Origin: Eudorina sp. 2006-703-Eu-15
Lineage: Eukaryota > Chlorophyta > Chlorophyceae > Chlamydomonadales > Volvocaceae
Assembly: GCA_003117195.1 (NCBI GenBank)
Contig: BDSI01000052.1
Span: forward strand, 428,501-492,500
Length of the DNA: 64,000 nt
Direction: 5' to 3'
Positions 1 through 11,949 of the stretch are shown piece after piece (the first letter of the stretch is position 1; each line of letters starts with the position of its first letter). The notes beneath the pieces are model-generated. The model did no database searches. It saw only the letters and a list, made by a program, of their open reading frames with translations, and was not told the DNA's origin. A program made the position numbers and the translations under genes.

Positions 1-68
1 CGTGAGAGTGTGGCCGCTGGCCTGGGCGACATCGTGTTCCATGCCGCCGCCTTGACCACACGTTGCAG

Positions 69-2134
69 GAGAGCGAGGAGGTGCTGCTGCGGTGGGACTC
101 GGACGAGTCATTCTTCGCGGTGGCGGATCAGAACCTGAGACAGGTACCCACCCACCTGACTGTGCTGGGGGCCCTCGGCGCCCTTCGGGTGGGAGGGAGG
201 GGCAAGGGAGGGAGAGGTAGGGGAGGGAGGAGCTGGGAAGGCGGCCATAGCACGAGCACCCCAGCGAAAGCAAGCCTGTAGCGGCAGGAGATGCAGGACC
301 GTACCAAAGGAAGCAAGGCCGGGCAGCAAGGGCGAACGTTGTTGTGACAGGCCAGGACCGTACCAAAAGAAGCAAGGCCGGGCAGCAAGGGCGAACGTTG
401 TTGTGAAAGGCCAAGTACGGCTGTGCGCCTGGCCGTACATCATGGGCATGGGAGAGGCACAGCAGGGGGTTCTAGAATGCACATGACGCCCCGTGACTTC
501 CCGCCAACGGCGATCCTGCGCGCCCGAAGCAGTACGACACAATACGACGCAGAGCCAGCCATGGATGCAGTACGGTGACGTACAAAGTGGCGGCCGTGTA
601 GCAGGGGCATACTCCCCACCTGCGGCCGCATGTACGGAGGTGTGTGCGGAGGTTCAGAGGGGCCGCCCTGTCGTACTGCCTTTGTACGACACCGTGCAGT
701 ACTTGTACATCAAGGCCGTCACCGCGGAGCGGGAGGCGGCTGAGGCCAAGCTCACGGAGCATCGCCGGCAAATGGCGCTGCTGCGCAAGGCCCATCGGGA
801 GTGCCAGGCCGCGCGGGAGGCTGCCGTACAACAACGGGACGAGGCAATCCAGCGGAAAGAGGCGGCAGAGCGCGATATGGAGGAGGCAGTACGGCAGCGG
901 AACGAGGCGGTACAGCAACGCGACGAGGCGGTACGGCAACGCGACGAGGCGATACGGCAACATGACGAGGCGGCGGCCGACGTACGAAGCCAGCGGGCCG
1001 CGGCCGCCGCGATGGCGGCGGCGGCCGGCCCACGGGTCAGTCGCTTGGAGGTGCAGGTCGAGCAGCTGCAGCGGGAGCGGGACGCGCTGCGGTTGCAGCT
1101 GCAGCAGCACCAGCATTACCAGCCGCCACAGCTGCATGGCCAGCTGCAGCCTCCCCTGCCGCCCCCGCCTCTGCAGCCAGTCGGATCCGGCGAAGCGGCG
1201 TTGGCCCGGGCGGAAAGCTCGCCAAGGGAAGGAATGCCGACGAATTGCCATCAAGGGCTGCAGCACCAGCACCAGCACCAGCAGACGGGAAGACCTGGGG
1301 AGCTGCAAGGCTGTAGCAGGAGCGGCGGTGGCGGCGGCGGCGGCGGCTCCGCACCGCAGTCCCAGCCCGAAGGTGCGCTTGACGGGAGCCCGCTGGAGAA
1401 GAGACGGCGCTTGGACAGCGGCGGCGCGAGCCAGGCCGCCCCGGACAGCGCCGCCGGCGGCTGCGGCGGCGGCGACACCAGACAGGGCTTCATCGGCGCC
1501 TTCCAGAATGCATCAGCTGCAGCTGCTGCTGTTGATGCGGCTGCTGTAGCAGCACCACTTGGCCCCCAAACCACCACCACCGCCACCACCACCACCGACG
1601 GCGCGATCGGAGGCCTGTGTGACGACGAAGATGGTGACACGGGTTTGGCGAGCACGGTGGAGGTACTGCGGCGGTTCTCGGACGCCAAGCGGCACCATGA
1701 CGCGGCGGCGGCGGCCCTGGTGGCGGCGCTGCAGGAGCGGGAGGCGTCGCAGCGGCGGCGGGTGCGGCGGCTGGAGGCTGAGCTGTCGGAGCGAGGGAGG
1801 CAGGTGGCGGAGGCGCAGCGGGAGGCGGAGGCGGCGACGGCGCGCGCGGCGGCGCTGCAGCGGGAGGTGGAGGCCAGCAGGTGGGACCGGGGCCGCCGGG
1901 GCGGGAGGTCTGCTGTACGCGGCGTGAGGCGCAAAGGTGTGTGTATGGAGGCCAAGAGGGCGGCGCCTCGTAGGCCCGGAAGCGGCTGGGGCTGGGGTTC
2001 TGATGACTTGAGTGGATGGAGACGAGGGGGCAGTGTTTGCCAGGTCGAGGGCTGAGAGCGAAGCCAGGTTGGCGACTGCCCTCCGTGGTGTTTATGTTCT
2101 CTCTCCGGCTGAGGATGGAGAGAGAGAGGTGTGA
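69..2134 (+). CDS. Coiled-coil protein, 3' part of gene (5' end outside window)
   Basis: Product not recognised. Three exons can be joined in frame: 69-143, 700-1880 and 2044-2134, with cag acceptors and gt donors; phases are 0 and then 2. The first exon follows an intron acceptor at 66-68, so the gene begins upstream of the window. The second exon encodes a long heptad-like region dense in Glu, Arg, Gln and Ala, with repeats of the type VRQRDEA, then a linker rich in Gln, His, Pro and Gly with a basic patch EKRRRLD that could be a nuclear signal, then a second helical stretch (REVEAS) continuing into the third exon (RAESEARLATAL) and a stop at 2132-2134. The last exon is the least certain: other acceptors downstream could extend the protein. 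The role is probably structural or scaffolding, inferred only from the coiled coil. Confidence 0.6.
294..412. repeat. Tandem duplication of about 59 bp inside an intron
   Basis: Two nearly identical direct copies meet at about 354: both contain accgtaccaaa, then gaagcaaggccgggcagcaa and gcgaacgttgttgtga. They differ by a few bases. The duplication lies in the intron between exons 69-143 and 700-1880. Confidence 0.8.
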
Positions 2135-5100
2135 GATGGCGGACCCCGCCCTGCCCCTGCTGCCCCGCGCATTCCCCGCCAGGCTCCGGACAGCCCTCCT
2201 GGAGCAGCAGTTGGCGGGCTGCTGCCCGGCCGGGGACCTCGCCACATGTGGCAGTGTCGGCAGCGGCCGCTAGCCAGCGGTGGCGGCGCTGCGCGGAGGG
2301 AGCGACGCGGCGGCGCTGCGGCCGACGAGCTGACGACTGTCGCTACTAGCCCGTTACTGACCTCCAATGGGGCGTTTCTACCGCCACCGCGACCGCGATG
2401 CATTCATGCACATGCTGTTGCTGATGCGGCTGCCGCACACGACGACGGCGCTGCGGCACCCGGCAGCAGCCCGGCGCAACCGACGCGCTGGTGGACGTGC
2501 TGGCAGCCGGGCAGCGGGGGTATCCTCCCGGGTGGGGGCGCCGTCACCGTCTCCAACCCGCCCAGCGGGCCGCCTTCCGCAGTCTCCGTATCTTATCCCG
2601 CCCAGCGGGCCGCCATCGCTGCAGTGGGGGCGGGGGGGGGGGCGGGAGGGGGCGGGGGGCCCAGCGGGGGGGGCCCAGCTATACCATGATCCCATCCAAT
2701 AACCCCCCGGCGCACGGCGTCCCGGGGTTGCGGTTCAATGCGCCACTCATCCGACAAGGCGCGTCCGGAGGTGTGGAGGCGGAGGCGACTGAACCGCGCT
2801 TCCCGATATTCTGTAGGTCGACAGCAGAACGCGGTTGGTGCGCTCCAGGGTCCTCTCAGGTTGACAAGTTGACGGTGTGCGTCCTTGCGGGCGTAAAACC
2901 CCCTCACAGCGGTATCTGGTGCGGTCCATTGCGGCGATGTGGGTCCACAGGGGACGTGGCCGCACGTGCAGGAGCGGTAGGGCGGTTGGGCCAAGCTGGT
3001 GGCTGACACGCACGGCGGCATCTTAGACGGGGTGCCGCTCGCGCGCGGCGGCTGCACGACATCGGGCGGTGCTGGATCGTTGCATCATGTACGTACTTTC
3101 TTGTGTCCCATCGTTTCCTCTTTTGTCGATAGCGGCAGAGCGGGGTTGAAGTGCGACATCGGGGTCGCATGGGAGGTCAGGGTCAGCTCCAGTGTTGGGA
3201 CACGCGTATGCAGCCGAGGTGCGGCGTCTCCTGCGGGCTGGAGGCAACAGGCGTGTGTCTGTCTGTCTGTCTGTCTGTCTGTCTTCCTGTCTTGGCTTAC
3301 CGAGAGCGTGTCATCGCGGGGCGCCTGGTGCGTCATCCCCGCGACGGAGACGGACACCCCCTACGTGCGGCGCTCACGTAAGGGGGCCGGGGGCAAAGGT
3401 GGTCCGTGGCGGCGGGGCGGCGGGGCGGTCCAAACGGGAGGGGCAGTGGAGGGGGGTAGTATGCCGCACAGCCTGCAGTTTGTTTTTATGATGCGAGAGT
3501 GGATCCCGTGGGTAGTCGGTGACAGCCGCAGTTGGTGCGGAGGACCCAGGGGGGGGATGCCGCTCGTGGCAGGGACGCGCGCGCCTCAGGGCGCCTCATG
3601 CTTTGCCTCATATGCCTCCTCGCTCCCCGATCTGAGTGTCGCCCGCGCCGGTTCTTCGAGTATCAAGGTCCTTTTGACCATGGGATGCCTGCGTCGGTGA
3701 ACGGTAATGGCTGTTACTGATGACCGGGGGGCGGCCGGGGGGCTTATAGTTCCGGGGCGCCGAGGCCCCCGGGCGCCAGCTGCCCCTGCCTCGCACCGGC
3801 AGCTCAGGACAGGGGGGGCCCTGCCAAGGAGATCCGCGGATCTGCTGTCACCATACCGCCCGGTCTGTAACCCTGGGCTGATGAGCCGGCTGATGTGCCG
3901 AAACCCGAAAGCAGGTGACGTGCGTCGCTGCGGCCGGCCGCCTTCTGTTACCACACCGCCCTTATCAAAAGTCTTGTTCAGCGCACATCGCCATGTTGGA
4001 AAGCCTGGCTTGCCTCAGCCCCAGAAGCATATGCACGAACGAGCATGTCGCTCGCCGGCAGCAACATCCCAACCAACGTAGACATCGACACAGCGTTGGC
4101 TTGCCCACCAAACGGTGGGCAAGATCTAGGTAAGGATGAATAGTTACAAATACGGGAGGAAAAAATCACTCTTTGGCCGCATGACGGACCGCGATATCAT
4201 GCGTATGGTGTTTTTGGCGTAGGATTTCAATGTCAAGATTATGGAACTGTATGCGATATACAACATGAACTATTGACGTATTGCAAGAAGGAAGCCATTG
4301 TGACGAATATGCATTGTTACTGTTGTTATGTTTGTTGAAGCAGTTTTTGTGTAAAACGCATTGTGCCGAATAGACTAATATGTTATGTTAACCAGAGGCA
4401 TCCATGTATTGTATTGCCATTATTGAAACTGACGAGCAGGGACGACAGGCAAAAGTGCTGAGGCATTGTTTGTGGTTGGTCCCTGTTTGCCATTGACAGC
4501 ATTGCACCTCATTCCATTGCACCTCATCCCTGTTTTCCTTTGTTGATCATAGCAGTCGAGTTGGAGCTTGTCTTGTCCTTTACCACCGGTCATAGCCGAT
4601 GTAGTTGTTTGTATAGCTTTGTTTAGTGTGTATTTGTTCAACCAGGCACCCAGGCGGAAATCGTCAGGAAGAAAGGTGTACACATGAAGGATCTGAAAGG
4701 ACTGCAGACGATAACATCGTTTCATCGTGAAATTGCAGGAGAATGAAACGATCGTGGAACGCAATGGCCAGGAACAATGGCGAGGCGAGTGCCTCAGCGC
4801 GGAAGGTCCGATGGCCAGCGGCGCGAATTGTGGGGCTTTGAATTTTGTTTGAAACAGCATAAGCATGCGCAGGTATGCATGTGAATCTCATATTGGTGAT
4901 TGCTTCTTCGACTCAGTAAGCTTCGCCTTGCTAGTAGTTCATGGCGTAGACGTCACATCTAGTAATGTTCGCGCACGTTCTTGTAACATGGTGTCGCAAT
5001 ATTTGAACGAGTATCATAGATTGATTTTTGAGGTTCAACTGCAAGCGCAACGGGACGTCGGTATAGCTGTAAACGTGAAATGTCATGGAACTGAATGAAG

Positions 5101-5459
5101 GACTAGCACGCAAGGATTTAAGCATGTCATGTATCATTATGGCGGGTTGCAAAACAAGTTCCGTTTTCCAACGTGAAATCCGCGATGTTGAGCAACCTCG
5201 ATTGGTAGGACTTTGGTCAGGTTGCTCGTCCAAAATTGCTCACCAAAAAGCAGTGAAGGGGGCCTGTGGGCGGATGCTGTTGTCTTTCCGTGCGTTGCCC
5301 TAGGTTTCAGGTAGGGTTTAAACCGTTGCCCGAATATCACTAACTATATGGGACGCTGCTTCGGCCGCAATAGTAGAGCAGCACTCTGCTGGAGCAGCAT
5401 CACGAAGCATTCATATCGCACGACTGGGCGCACATTATGAACCGGTGTTGCCAGTAACG
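2135..5459. other. Gene-free stretch with a TGTC microsatellite
   Basis: After the coiled-coil gene no reading frame has recognisable content. The first part (to about 4100) is GC-rich with many open frames that look like composition effects, including G-rich runs near 2635-2680. A (TGTC)n microsatellite lies at about 3255-3283. A TGTAA element at about 3866-3870 would be the usual volvocine polyadenylation signal but is far from the stop codon. From about 4100 the DNA becomes AT-richer and intergenic in character. A 15-bp unit (gcattgcacctcatt) is duplicated at about 4499-4528. Confidence 0.5.
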
Positions 5460-6830
5460 TTATTCACCAATTCGGCAATACAAGTGGAGACGGCAGGGTT
5501 TCACGGCATCCCGACGCCACATGCTGGTGTTGGGGAAGAGGACAGCCGCGGCTTCCGGCAGTGCCATCTCTGGTCCCGCCTGCGCGTTGCGCCTCAGCCT
5601 GACGCATTCGGGGCAGACCCACTGGCCGGGCGGCACAGTGTGAGTGGTGGGGACAGGCACTGCCCATCCCGCAAGCGTCGCACAGCAGCATGTGCGCCTC
5701 ATTGTGCGGTGATTGGCAGACCTCACAGGCGAGGTCCGCCGCAGGCCGCTGCAGCTGCGGGTCGACGATTGGGTCGAGCGCGGCCTTAACTGCTCCACCC
5801 TCCTCCTAATCCTCTGCGCATCCTTCCCGATCAACACCACAACCCCCTTTGACCCAGCCCGCTCTACCCGCAGCACTTCATCGTACACCGGCACCTGCAG
5901 AGTGTTGTTCACTGCAGGCCGCCTCACGTAGATGTAGTCCCCGGGAGCGAACTCCTTTCCGATACTGTCCCGACCTCACGTGGGTGTAGCGCCGGCTGTC
6001 TTGGTGCGGTGCGTAGAGCAAATTTGCCGCGGCGATGGGAGCGTGCCGCCGCAGCAGAGTGGAGCACTCCAGGAGTGCTGCCACGTATGCCTCCACCGTT
6101 ATCCTCCCTTCCGGCCCCAGCGGCACCTCCACACACTCCCGCACTGCAGGGGACACGACCCGTTTCACGCCAAACATGGGTTCGTATGGTGAGAGCCGGG
6201 TCGAGCCCTGGGGTGAGCAGCGATAGGCAAGCGCCAGCCAAGGCAGCTGCTGATCCCAGTCGTCCGAGTGCTGGGTCTCCACACAGTGCTTGCACAGAGC
6301 CGCCTTCACCACCCTCACCAGCCGCTCAGCCGCCCCGTCTGCCTGGGGATGACCGGCGGAGGTGAAGCGATGATCCACAAAACACTGCAGAAGAAGTTGA
6401 TGAAAGGCACCCTGGAATTCGCCACTGTGATCCGTCAGAACCTCAGCCAGAGCCGAGAAGCGAGAGATGAGCTCCAACAGATCACGGAACATCTCCTCAG
6501 GTTGCTAGGGTTTAGCGCTTTAGCCGCACCAGCTGCCCTTCCTCCACCGTGACCCCCGCCGACGCACCCTGAAGGTACACCAGCACCCCGAAGGTACGCC
6601 AGCATTGACGTATCTTGCCACACGGCAGCGTCTTGGCCTTCCACCAAAGCGCTTTCCTGCGCCTCAGCGACTGCCGCCACAGCAGCAGTGGCCATAACCG
6701 CCGCCAGCCCAGGTGCCTGCTGTGCAAGCAAGGCATGGGCCAGCGGTATCAGCATGTTGTCCATCTCCACCAGAAGCGATGGTGCCGCCGCCGCCGGTCC
6801 CGCAGGCCTCTGTACCATGCTGACAGGCAC
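5460..6830 (-). mobile_element. Decayed Ty3/gypsy-type retrotransposon: integrase remnant and PHD finger
   Basis: The segment 6492-5978 encodes the second half of a retroviral-type integrase core: LTDHSGEF (second catalytic Asp), HPQADGAAERLVRVV (with the catalytic Glu) and the usual DDWDQQLPWLALAY block. Upstream at 6830-6500 are pre-integrase residues (VWQDTSMLAYL, then LVRLKR), but the zinc-binding part and the first catalytic Asp are missing, so about 130 residues appear deleted. A frameshift around 5940-5960 separates the core from the following DYIYVRR / VPVYDEVLRV region. After that comes a PHD finger split between two frames (LLCDACGMG, then PPGQWVCPECVRLR). PHD fingers at this position are known from volvocine gypsy elements. 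No LTR was identified. The element cannot encode a working integrase. Confidence 0.8.
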
Positions 6831-7934
6831 AGGCGCGGGCGTCTCCAGATTGGGTCCCCCGCCCCCCCCTGCGGGTTAGCAGGGATCTGCCGCGCTGCAG
6901 GATACTGTATGTCATGCATGTGGAGTGACAAAAGCACGATGAAGAGCCATGCAGAGGGAGAGAGCAACCTGGAAGACCGGCGGCGGTGACAACCGCTCCA
7001 GCAGCTCCAGCTCCAGCTCCAGCGTGAGGTGTCGCGCGGTCCGCAGCCAGAAGCCAGCCGGCAGCGACTCGGGCTGGCGCGCGATCGGGCCCCATCCGCA
7101 GCGGCGTGCTGGTGACTGATGGCGGCGGCAGAGCCACCCAAGGCCAACCGGGCACATCAACTGCCGCATACAGCGGGTCCAGCACCGTGCTAGCTGCCGC
7201 GGGCTTGCGCCCGGCGGGCAGCAGCTCGACCAAGGTGCGGCCGTCGGGCGGCCGCCATTTCTCGACACAGTGCTGCAGGTGCACCGTGTTGGTGATGTTG
7301 GTGAAGAGGCAGCTCAACCGATGAACCGCCGCACCAGGGACGGCGGCGTCCAGGCACGAAGGCAGGCCCAAGGGCCACGCCCTGTTGCGGCTCCGCGTCA
7401 ATGTTGACGGATGGGCCCTCCAGCAGGAAGGCCGGCGGCGTGAGGCGCCGCTCTCTGTGATATGACTGCAAGCCCCCTAAGAACCCCACTATCTGATCAG
7501 TGCTCCAGTCGCTGTTCCCCGCCCAGCTGCCTATGACTAACCAGACGAACTCATACCCCACCCATCACCTCCACCGAGGCTGCGCAATGCAGCAGTTCTG
7601 CTGTAGTACCGAACTCTGGGACGAATGTAGCGTCCCAGGCCACAACCTGAAGCAAGTCCTCTTCCAGATGGATAACGGCCTTGAGCGCGTCATTGGCAGG
7701 ATGCGCAACCTAATTGTTCAGTTGAGGGACTAAGTGCCTGTATGCAGCCGCACACCGTGCGGATTTCAAGCCCGCCTTATGAGTTCTTAGCCTATGTTAT
7801 AACTCGTTCAGGCTCATGGTTACACGCCCCGGGACGACGCAATGGCCACACAGAAGCAATGGCAGCAAGTAGAGAAGCTTCGTGCAAAAGAATGCCTTGC
7901 CCAAGCTTGGGCTCTTACGAACCTTTGTGCACTA
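6831..7934 (-). other. Possible upstream part of the gypsy element; otherwise unassigned
   Basis: Reading frames on the minus strand continue the integrase fragment upstream with phrases such as WRPPDGRTLVELL and VPGWPWVALPPP at about 7300-7120, broken by frameshifts. I cannot assign them to a known domain, but their position suggests more of the same element. From about 7560 to 7934 nothing is recognised. Confidence 0.3.
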
Positions 7935-8690
7935 CTTAGGAAGTGATCGTTACAAGGGGGACCAGCAATAAAGCTGCTCGCTCACCGTACGGGCGCAGAC
8001 GGACTGTTCATCCTACCCCAGGGGCATGTCGTGCACTAAGCAGGGAGCCATGCCAATGAAAAAACAGCCAAGAACCACCGATGCCCAGCCTTCACAGCAG
8101 ACAAGAGACGTAAAGGAAAGAAGCCAAGGAGTACCAGCTCCCAGCCTGCGCAACGTTCAGGCAGATAAGCCACGCGATTGCAGCGAACCAATGAACACAA
8201 GGCGTGTCGAGTAGGCGGGGAACCCACCCGCAGACAACCACAACAGCTCACGGGCCAGGGGACCCGGCTGGCGAGCCAACACCTGGAGGCCGCGAAAGAA
8301 CGACACGCCCCGACTCCCCACACAGAAAGGGGTGATCAGACGGCACGGAATTCCAGTTCCGGGGGGGCAGACCGAGCGCCACAAAGGATGCGGGACGGGC
8401 CCAAAAGTCCCGAGCGACCACCACAGATATCGAAACCAGGCGTGCACGGGCAATAACCGTGAAGGTGTCCCACACATGTTACATGCGTTGACGGCCGCGC
8501 TCAATGGCCGCCAGGGCCGCCAGCGCCACAACATCCCAGACGACCTGCCGGATACCCGGCGGGGTGATCACGAGCCACAGGTGGTGGCGGGCGAAGACAG
8601 CATCCAGGCCGCCCACCGCAGCCCCCATCGCAGCCCCCATTTCTTCACGCAACGACCGCGCAACAAAGCAGTCCCAGAACAACTACTTAG
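7935..8690 (-). mobile_element. 5'-truncated non-LTR retrotransposon, copy 1
   Basis: On the minus strand this segment encodes the same C-terminal protein as the copy at 11950-13185: FWDCFVARSLREEMGAAMG, then a FARHHLWLV block and an AALAAIERGR block, followed by frameshifted residues. Homology begins abruptly at about 8690 in the middle of the zinc-binding region. It runs to about 7935, where the last shared bases (gatcgttacaagggggaccag read on the plus strand) match the end of copy 2. The 3' region carries a small insertion relative to copy 2. Abrupt 5' truncation with a shared 3' end is the usual pattern of LINE retrotransposition. Not functional. Confidence 0.75.
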
Positions 8691-10945
8691 CGGTACGGTT
8701 TGCATGTACGATAGCGGGACAGGATGCACATAGCATCGCCATCGGAGCAACGAGTTTGTGTACTTTGCGGTACAAATGATGCTGTTGAAGATTAGATGCA
8801 CTTTGAGTGCTCGGCGCTTGCGGCTGTTTGGTAGCAGCTCTGGGGCCTTTGCGTGTCTAGTACTGCTGGAGTCTGTGATGTGATGAAATGATTTCGCTGA
8901 AGTTGTTTTTGAGCTGTACATACCGTACACGTGCTCAACTTGTAGCGGATAAGCATTTCTTTTGCGGCCTGTTTCCAAACTACATTTCCAATATAACCCT
9001 ACCCTTCACTTGTAGTTAGTCTTGTTGCGGATAGTTTTTCATGTGATGTGTTTGTCTTACCTTACTAGCTAAGTCTCTGACTTCAGCGGTTCATGCATGA
9101 GCTTTCGGATTCGTCTGGACCGTACAAGCTTGTTGAAGCTTGAAACATCCATTCATCCCATCGTCACGGTTTCGTCCAATTCATACGTATGTGAAACAGT
9201 ACAGAGGATACATTCTGCAATTTGCGGGCCGCTATGCTTGCGGGCCGCTACGCGTCCTGCTTCTAACTCTCTTCTTCTGCACCGCTTCTTCACTGCATCA
9301 TAACGATACATTTTGGTGGGCAAGCCAACTTGCGCGTAGCGTGAGGTTTGTATTGACGGTAGATGCGCACGCCTCGCTCAGCCTCGCAACAATTGATGTG
9401 CCTCTGCTTGATTATGCGCCTGTGCTTGAATCGCTTGATCACGTTGTGGGCAGCGTCCTCTTGAACTTGTTGGCCATCCCAAACGCAGCATGTGACAGCT
9501 CGACACAACTAATTCAGCCGAAATAAACTCCAGGTTGCACAGTAAGCACCTCTTACAACCATGTCTGAGCATTCGAAGTTTTTCAATTACCACTCACCGT
9601 TCGTAGCGGCTTGCATGCCTGACGCCATCGTCGATCCCACCTCGGAAGCGCGCCATGAAGGGCGCGAATCACATGTTTGCACGTATATAATGATAACAAA
9701 TGAAATTAACGCGCACAACTACGGTAGGCGACAGAGCTGGTAGAGCGCTTTGAAGCAGTACTTGCAGCCACAACCTCCAGCCGAATTCCGCAAACTTCTC
9801 GAGCAATGCGACTTACAGCAAAACTGGCTGGCTACGGCCGAGGCGTCGCCCACAGAATGCGCCATCCCTATAAACTATTGTTCGGTTTTAGCGTGAATGA
9901 GAAATCGCCAAGCCAGCCGGTCCTTGTCACGGTACATTCCGTAGTCTGGTTAAAAATGCCTCAGAATTATGAACCAAAAGCCAATCCCTGAAGCATGTAC
10001 GAAGCAGCAGTAGTGACCTTGTCATTTTGTACGACGTAAAGGCCTTTCATCCTATATAAACCTGCGACTCACCTTCCTTTCACCCAGCAGAGGTATCACA
10101 GCAAAACAGCTCATTATACACTTTCTTACTGCACTCTCGCTTAAGCTTAGGAGTTCATTCTTGTTGTTTCGCTGTCCCGGAGCGTTGCAGCCCTGTCAAT
10201 TTGGTCGCAGCCGCACAGCCTCAACATACAAGGTGATCTCACGATGTTGAATTGCCTGCAAGAGGCGTTTGCTGGTCGCCAGGGCTTACGCTCCAAAGTC
10301 GATGCGAGCTTCCTTCCCAACAATCCCAGATTGTTTCGACTTGTCACATTAATTTTCATAAAATCATTGCTGCAGAGATATCACAAACAAATGTCAAGGT
10401 CATGTTCCTGTCGACAGCAAAGTTGCCAGCGCCGCTGCAAACTTTTACGTGAGTTGTGGTTTGTGGATATCGTGCTATCAGATTGAAACTTGAAGCTCGT
10501 TTCGTGGCATGACCATTGCGTCAACGTGCGTCCGACCGCAACATGCTTGGCATGCCTACTGGCTGCAATTGGCAGACATGGGTATACATGATTCTGGGAG
10601 TGGAAATGCAATTCGTCGGTTTGCGCACTGATTTGGGATCATATTATGCTTCGTAGCCAATAATGAGGGGTAAGCCTCCGACTCGATGGCACGTCTGCAC
10701 CCGCGGATGTGCGCAGCTGCCTTCAGGGTATGAGCTGACTCATTGCGTCTTTGCTTGCGGGCGGGCTCGTCGAAAGGCGAGGTCCGTACCTGTCTGCGCA
10801 TGATCATGTGGCCTGATGTGCCCTAGGCCACCTATCTTGACCGCAAGGCCCCCTTCCGCGGTCCTGCTCTTGCCCCACCTGGTTTTTGATTACGTTTCGC
10901 CGACACCCTCGTGTGCCCTCGCGACTTCCCGTTACCTGGCTGCTT
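8691..10945. other. AT-richer intergenic DNA, no gene recognised
   Basis: Short open frames only, with no recognisable protein. A TATA-like cctatataaac occurs at about 10050, but no associated gene or RNA could be identified. No tRNA-like T-loop and anticodon arrangement was found. Confidence 0.5.
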
Positions 10946-11113
10946 TGCAGGATTGGGTCGGTCGGGTCGGTCGGGTCGGGTCGGGTCGGTCGGGTCGGTC
11001 GGGTCGGTCGGGTCGGTCGGGTCGGTCGGGTCGGTCGGGTCGGTCGGGTCGGTCGGGTCGGTCGGGTCGGTCGGGTCGGTCGGGTCGGTCGGGTCGGTCG
11101 GGTCGGTCGGGTT
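10946..11113. repeat. Minisatellite, 9-bp unit gggtcggtc
   Basis: About 17 copies of gggtcggtc run nearly uninterrupted. Because the unit is a multiple of three and lacks stops, it stays open in several frames (Gly-Arg-Ser, Gly-Arg-Val and Thr-Asp-Pro repeats), which explains the overlapping open frames here. No gene is inferred. Confidence 0.95.
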
Positions 11114-11949
11114 GCAGAGAAGCCTATCCGTGGTTTGGTTGGGGCGGGCTGGACCTATGCGCGGCCGAGATGGGGCAGGCGAAGGACAGGGGCCAATGTG
11201 TTGCCTGTGTCCTAGACGGCCGCCCCCACGTGTTTGTTGACAGCTGATTGAACCCTTTCGCGGGGTACGCGGCCTCGGGCCTGCCCTGCCCCTGCCTCCC
11301 CAGCCTCCCCCTCCCCCTGTTCCTCCCCCCGCTGCAGGGCAGGGCGACGTCATGGCAGTAGCCGGGTCCATCTCCCGCGCCGCTGCTGACTGTTACTGGA
11401 AGGTTGTGGCGGAGAGAGAGAGGCGGCGCGCTTTGAGCCGACCTCTGGGTGGAACCCGCCTTGGCCTCGGTGTGGCAAGACGGGGCCGGCAAGGCTCGGG
11501 CGCCCCCGTCTGCCGTCCTCGCTGAGGGAGACCCGCGCGGGGCAAGGTGCCGATAGGCAATCAAGGGGGTGAGGTCAGTTCGCTAGCTAGCTAGGCCACG
11601 TGCCGGAGCTGGGGCCGGGTGGGGCGCATGGTCTGCTGGTGCCGCAACCGGTGGTTGTCACCACCCCCAACCGCGTGGACTGTAGGGGGGACCCATGGGG
11701 CAGCGCTAGGATGGCCTGGATGCACGGGCGGGGCAACCGATGACCGGTGGCGGTGACCGGTGATCGGGGACGAGTCGGCGGTGCTGCGGGAGTTGGGTGC
11801 GCGGGGTCGCACCGCAGTGGGCAGGTGGGGTGGGCGAGAGGAGGTGGGAATGAATGTAGAAGGAGAGGGAGGGGGAAGAGGAGTAACAGGTTCATGGCGG
11901 ATGGCGCATGCCGCGTCACGTCACTCGTGTTTTGCTCGTCCTGCACTTG
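11114..11949. other. GC-rich spacer, no gene recognised
   Basis: Between the minisatellite and retrotransposon copy 2 there are several open frames on both strands, none with a recognisable domain. A ctagctagctag run occurs at about 11582-11594. Confidence 0.5.
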
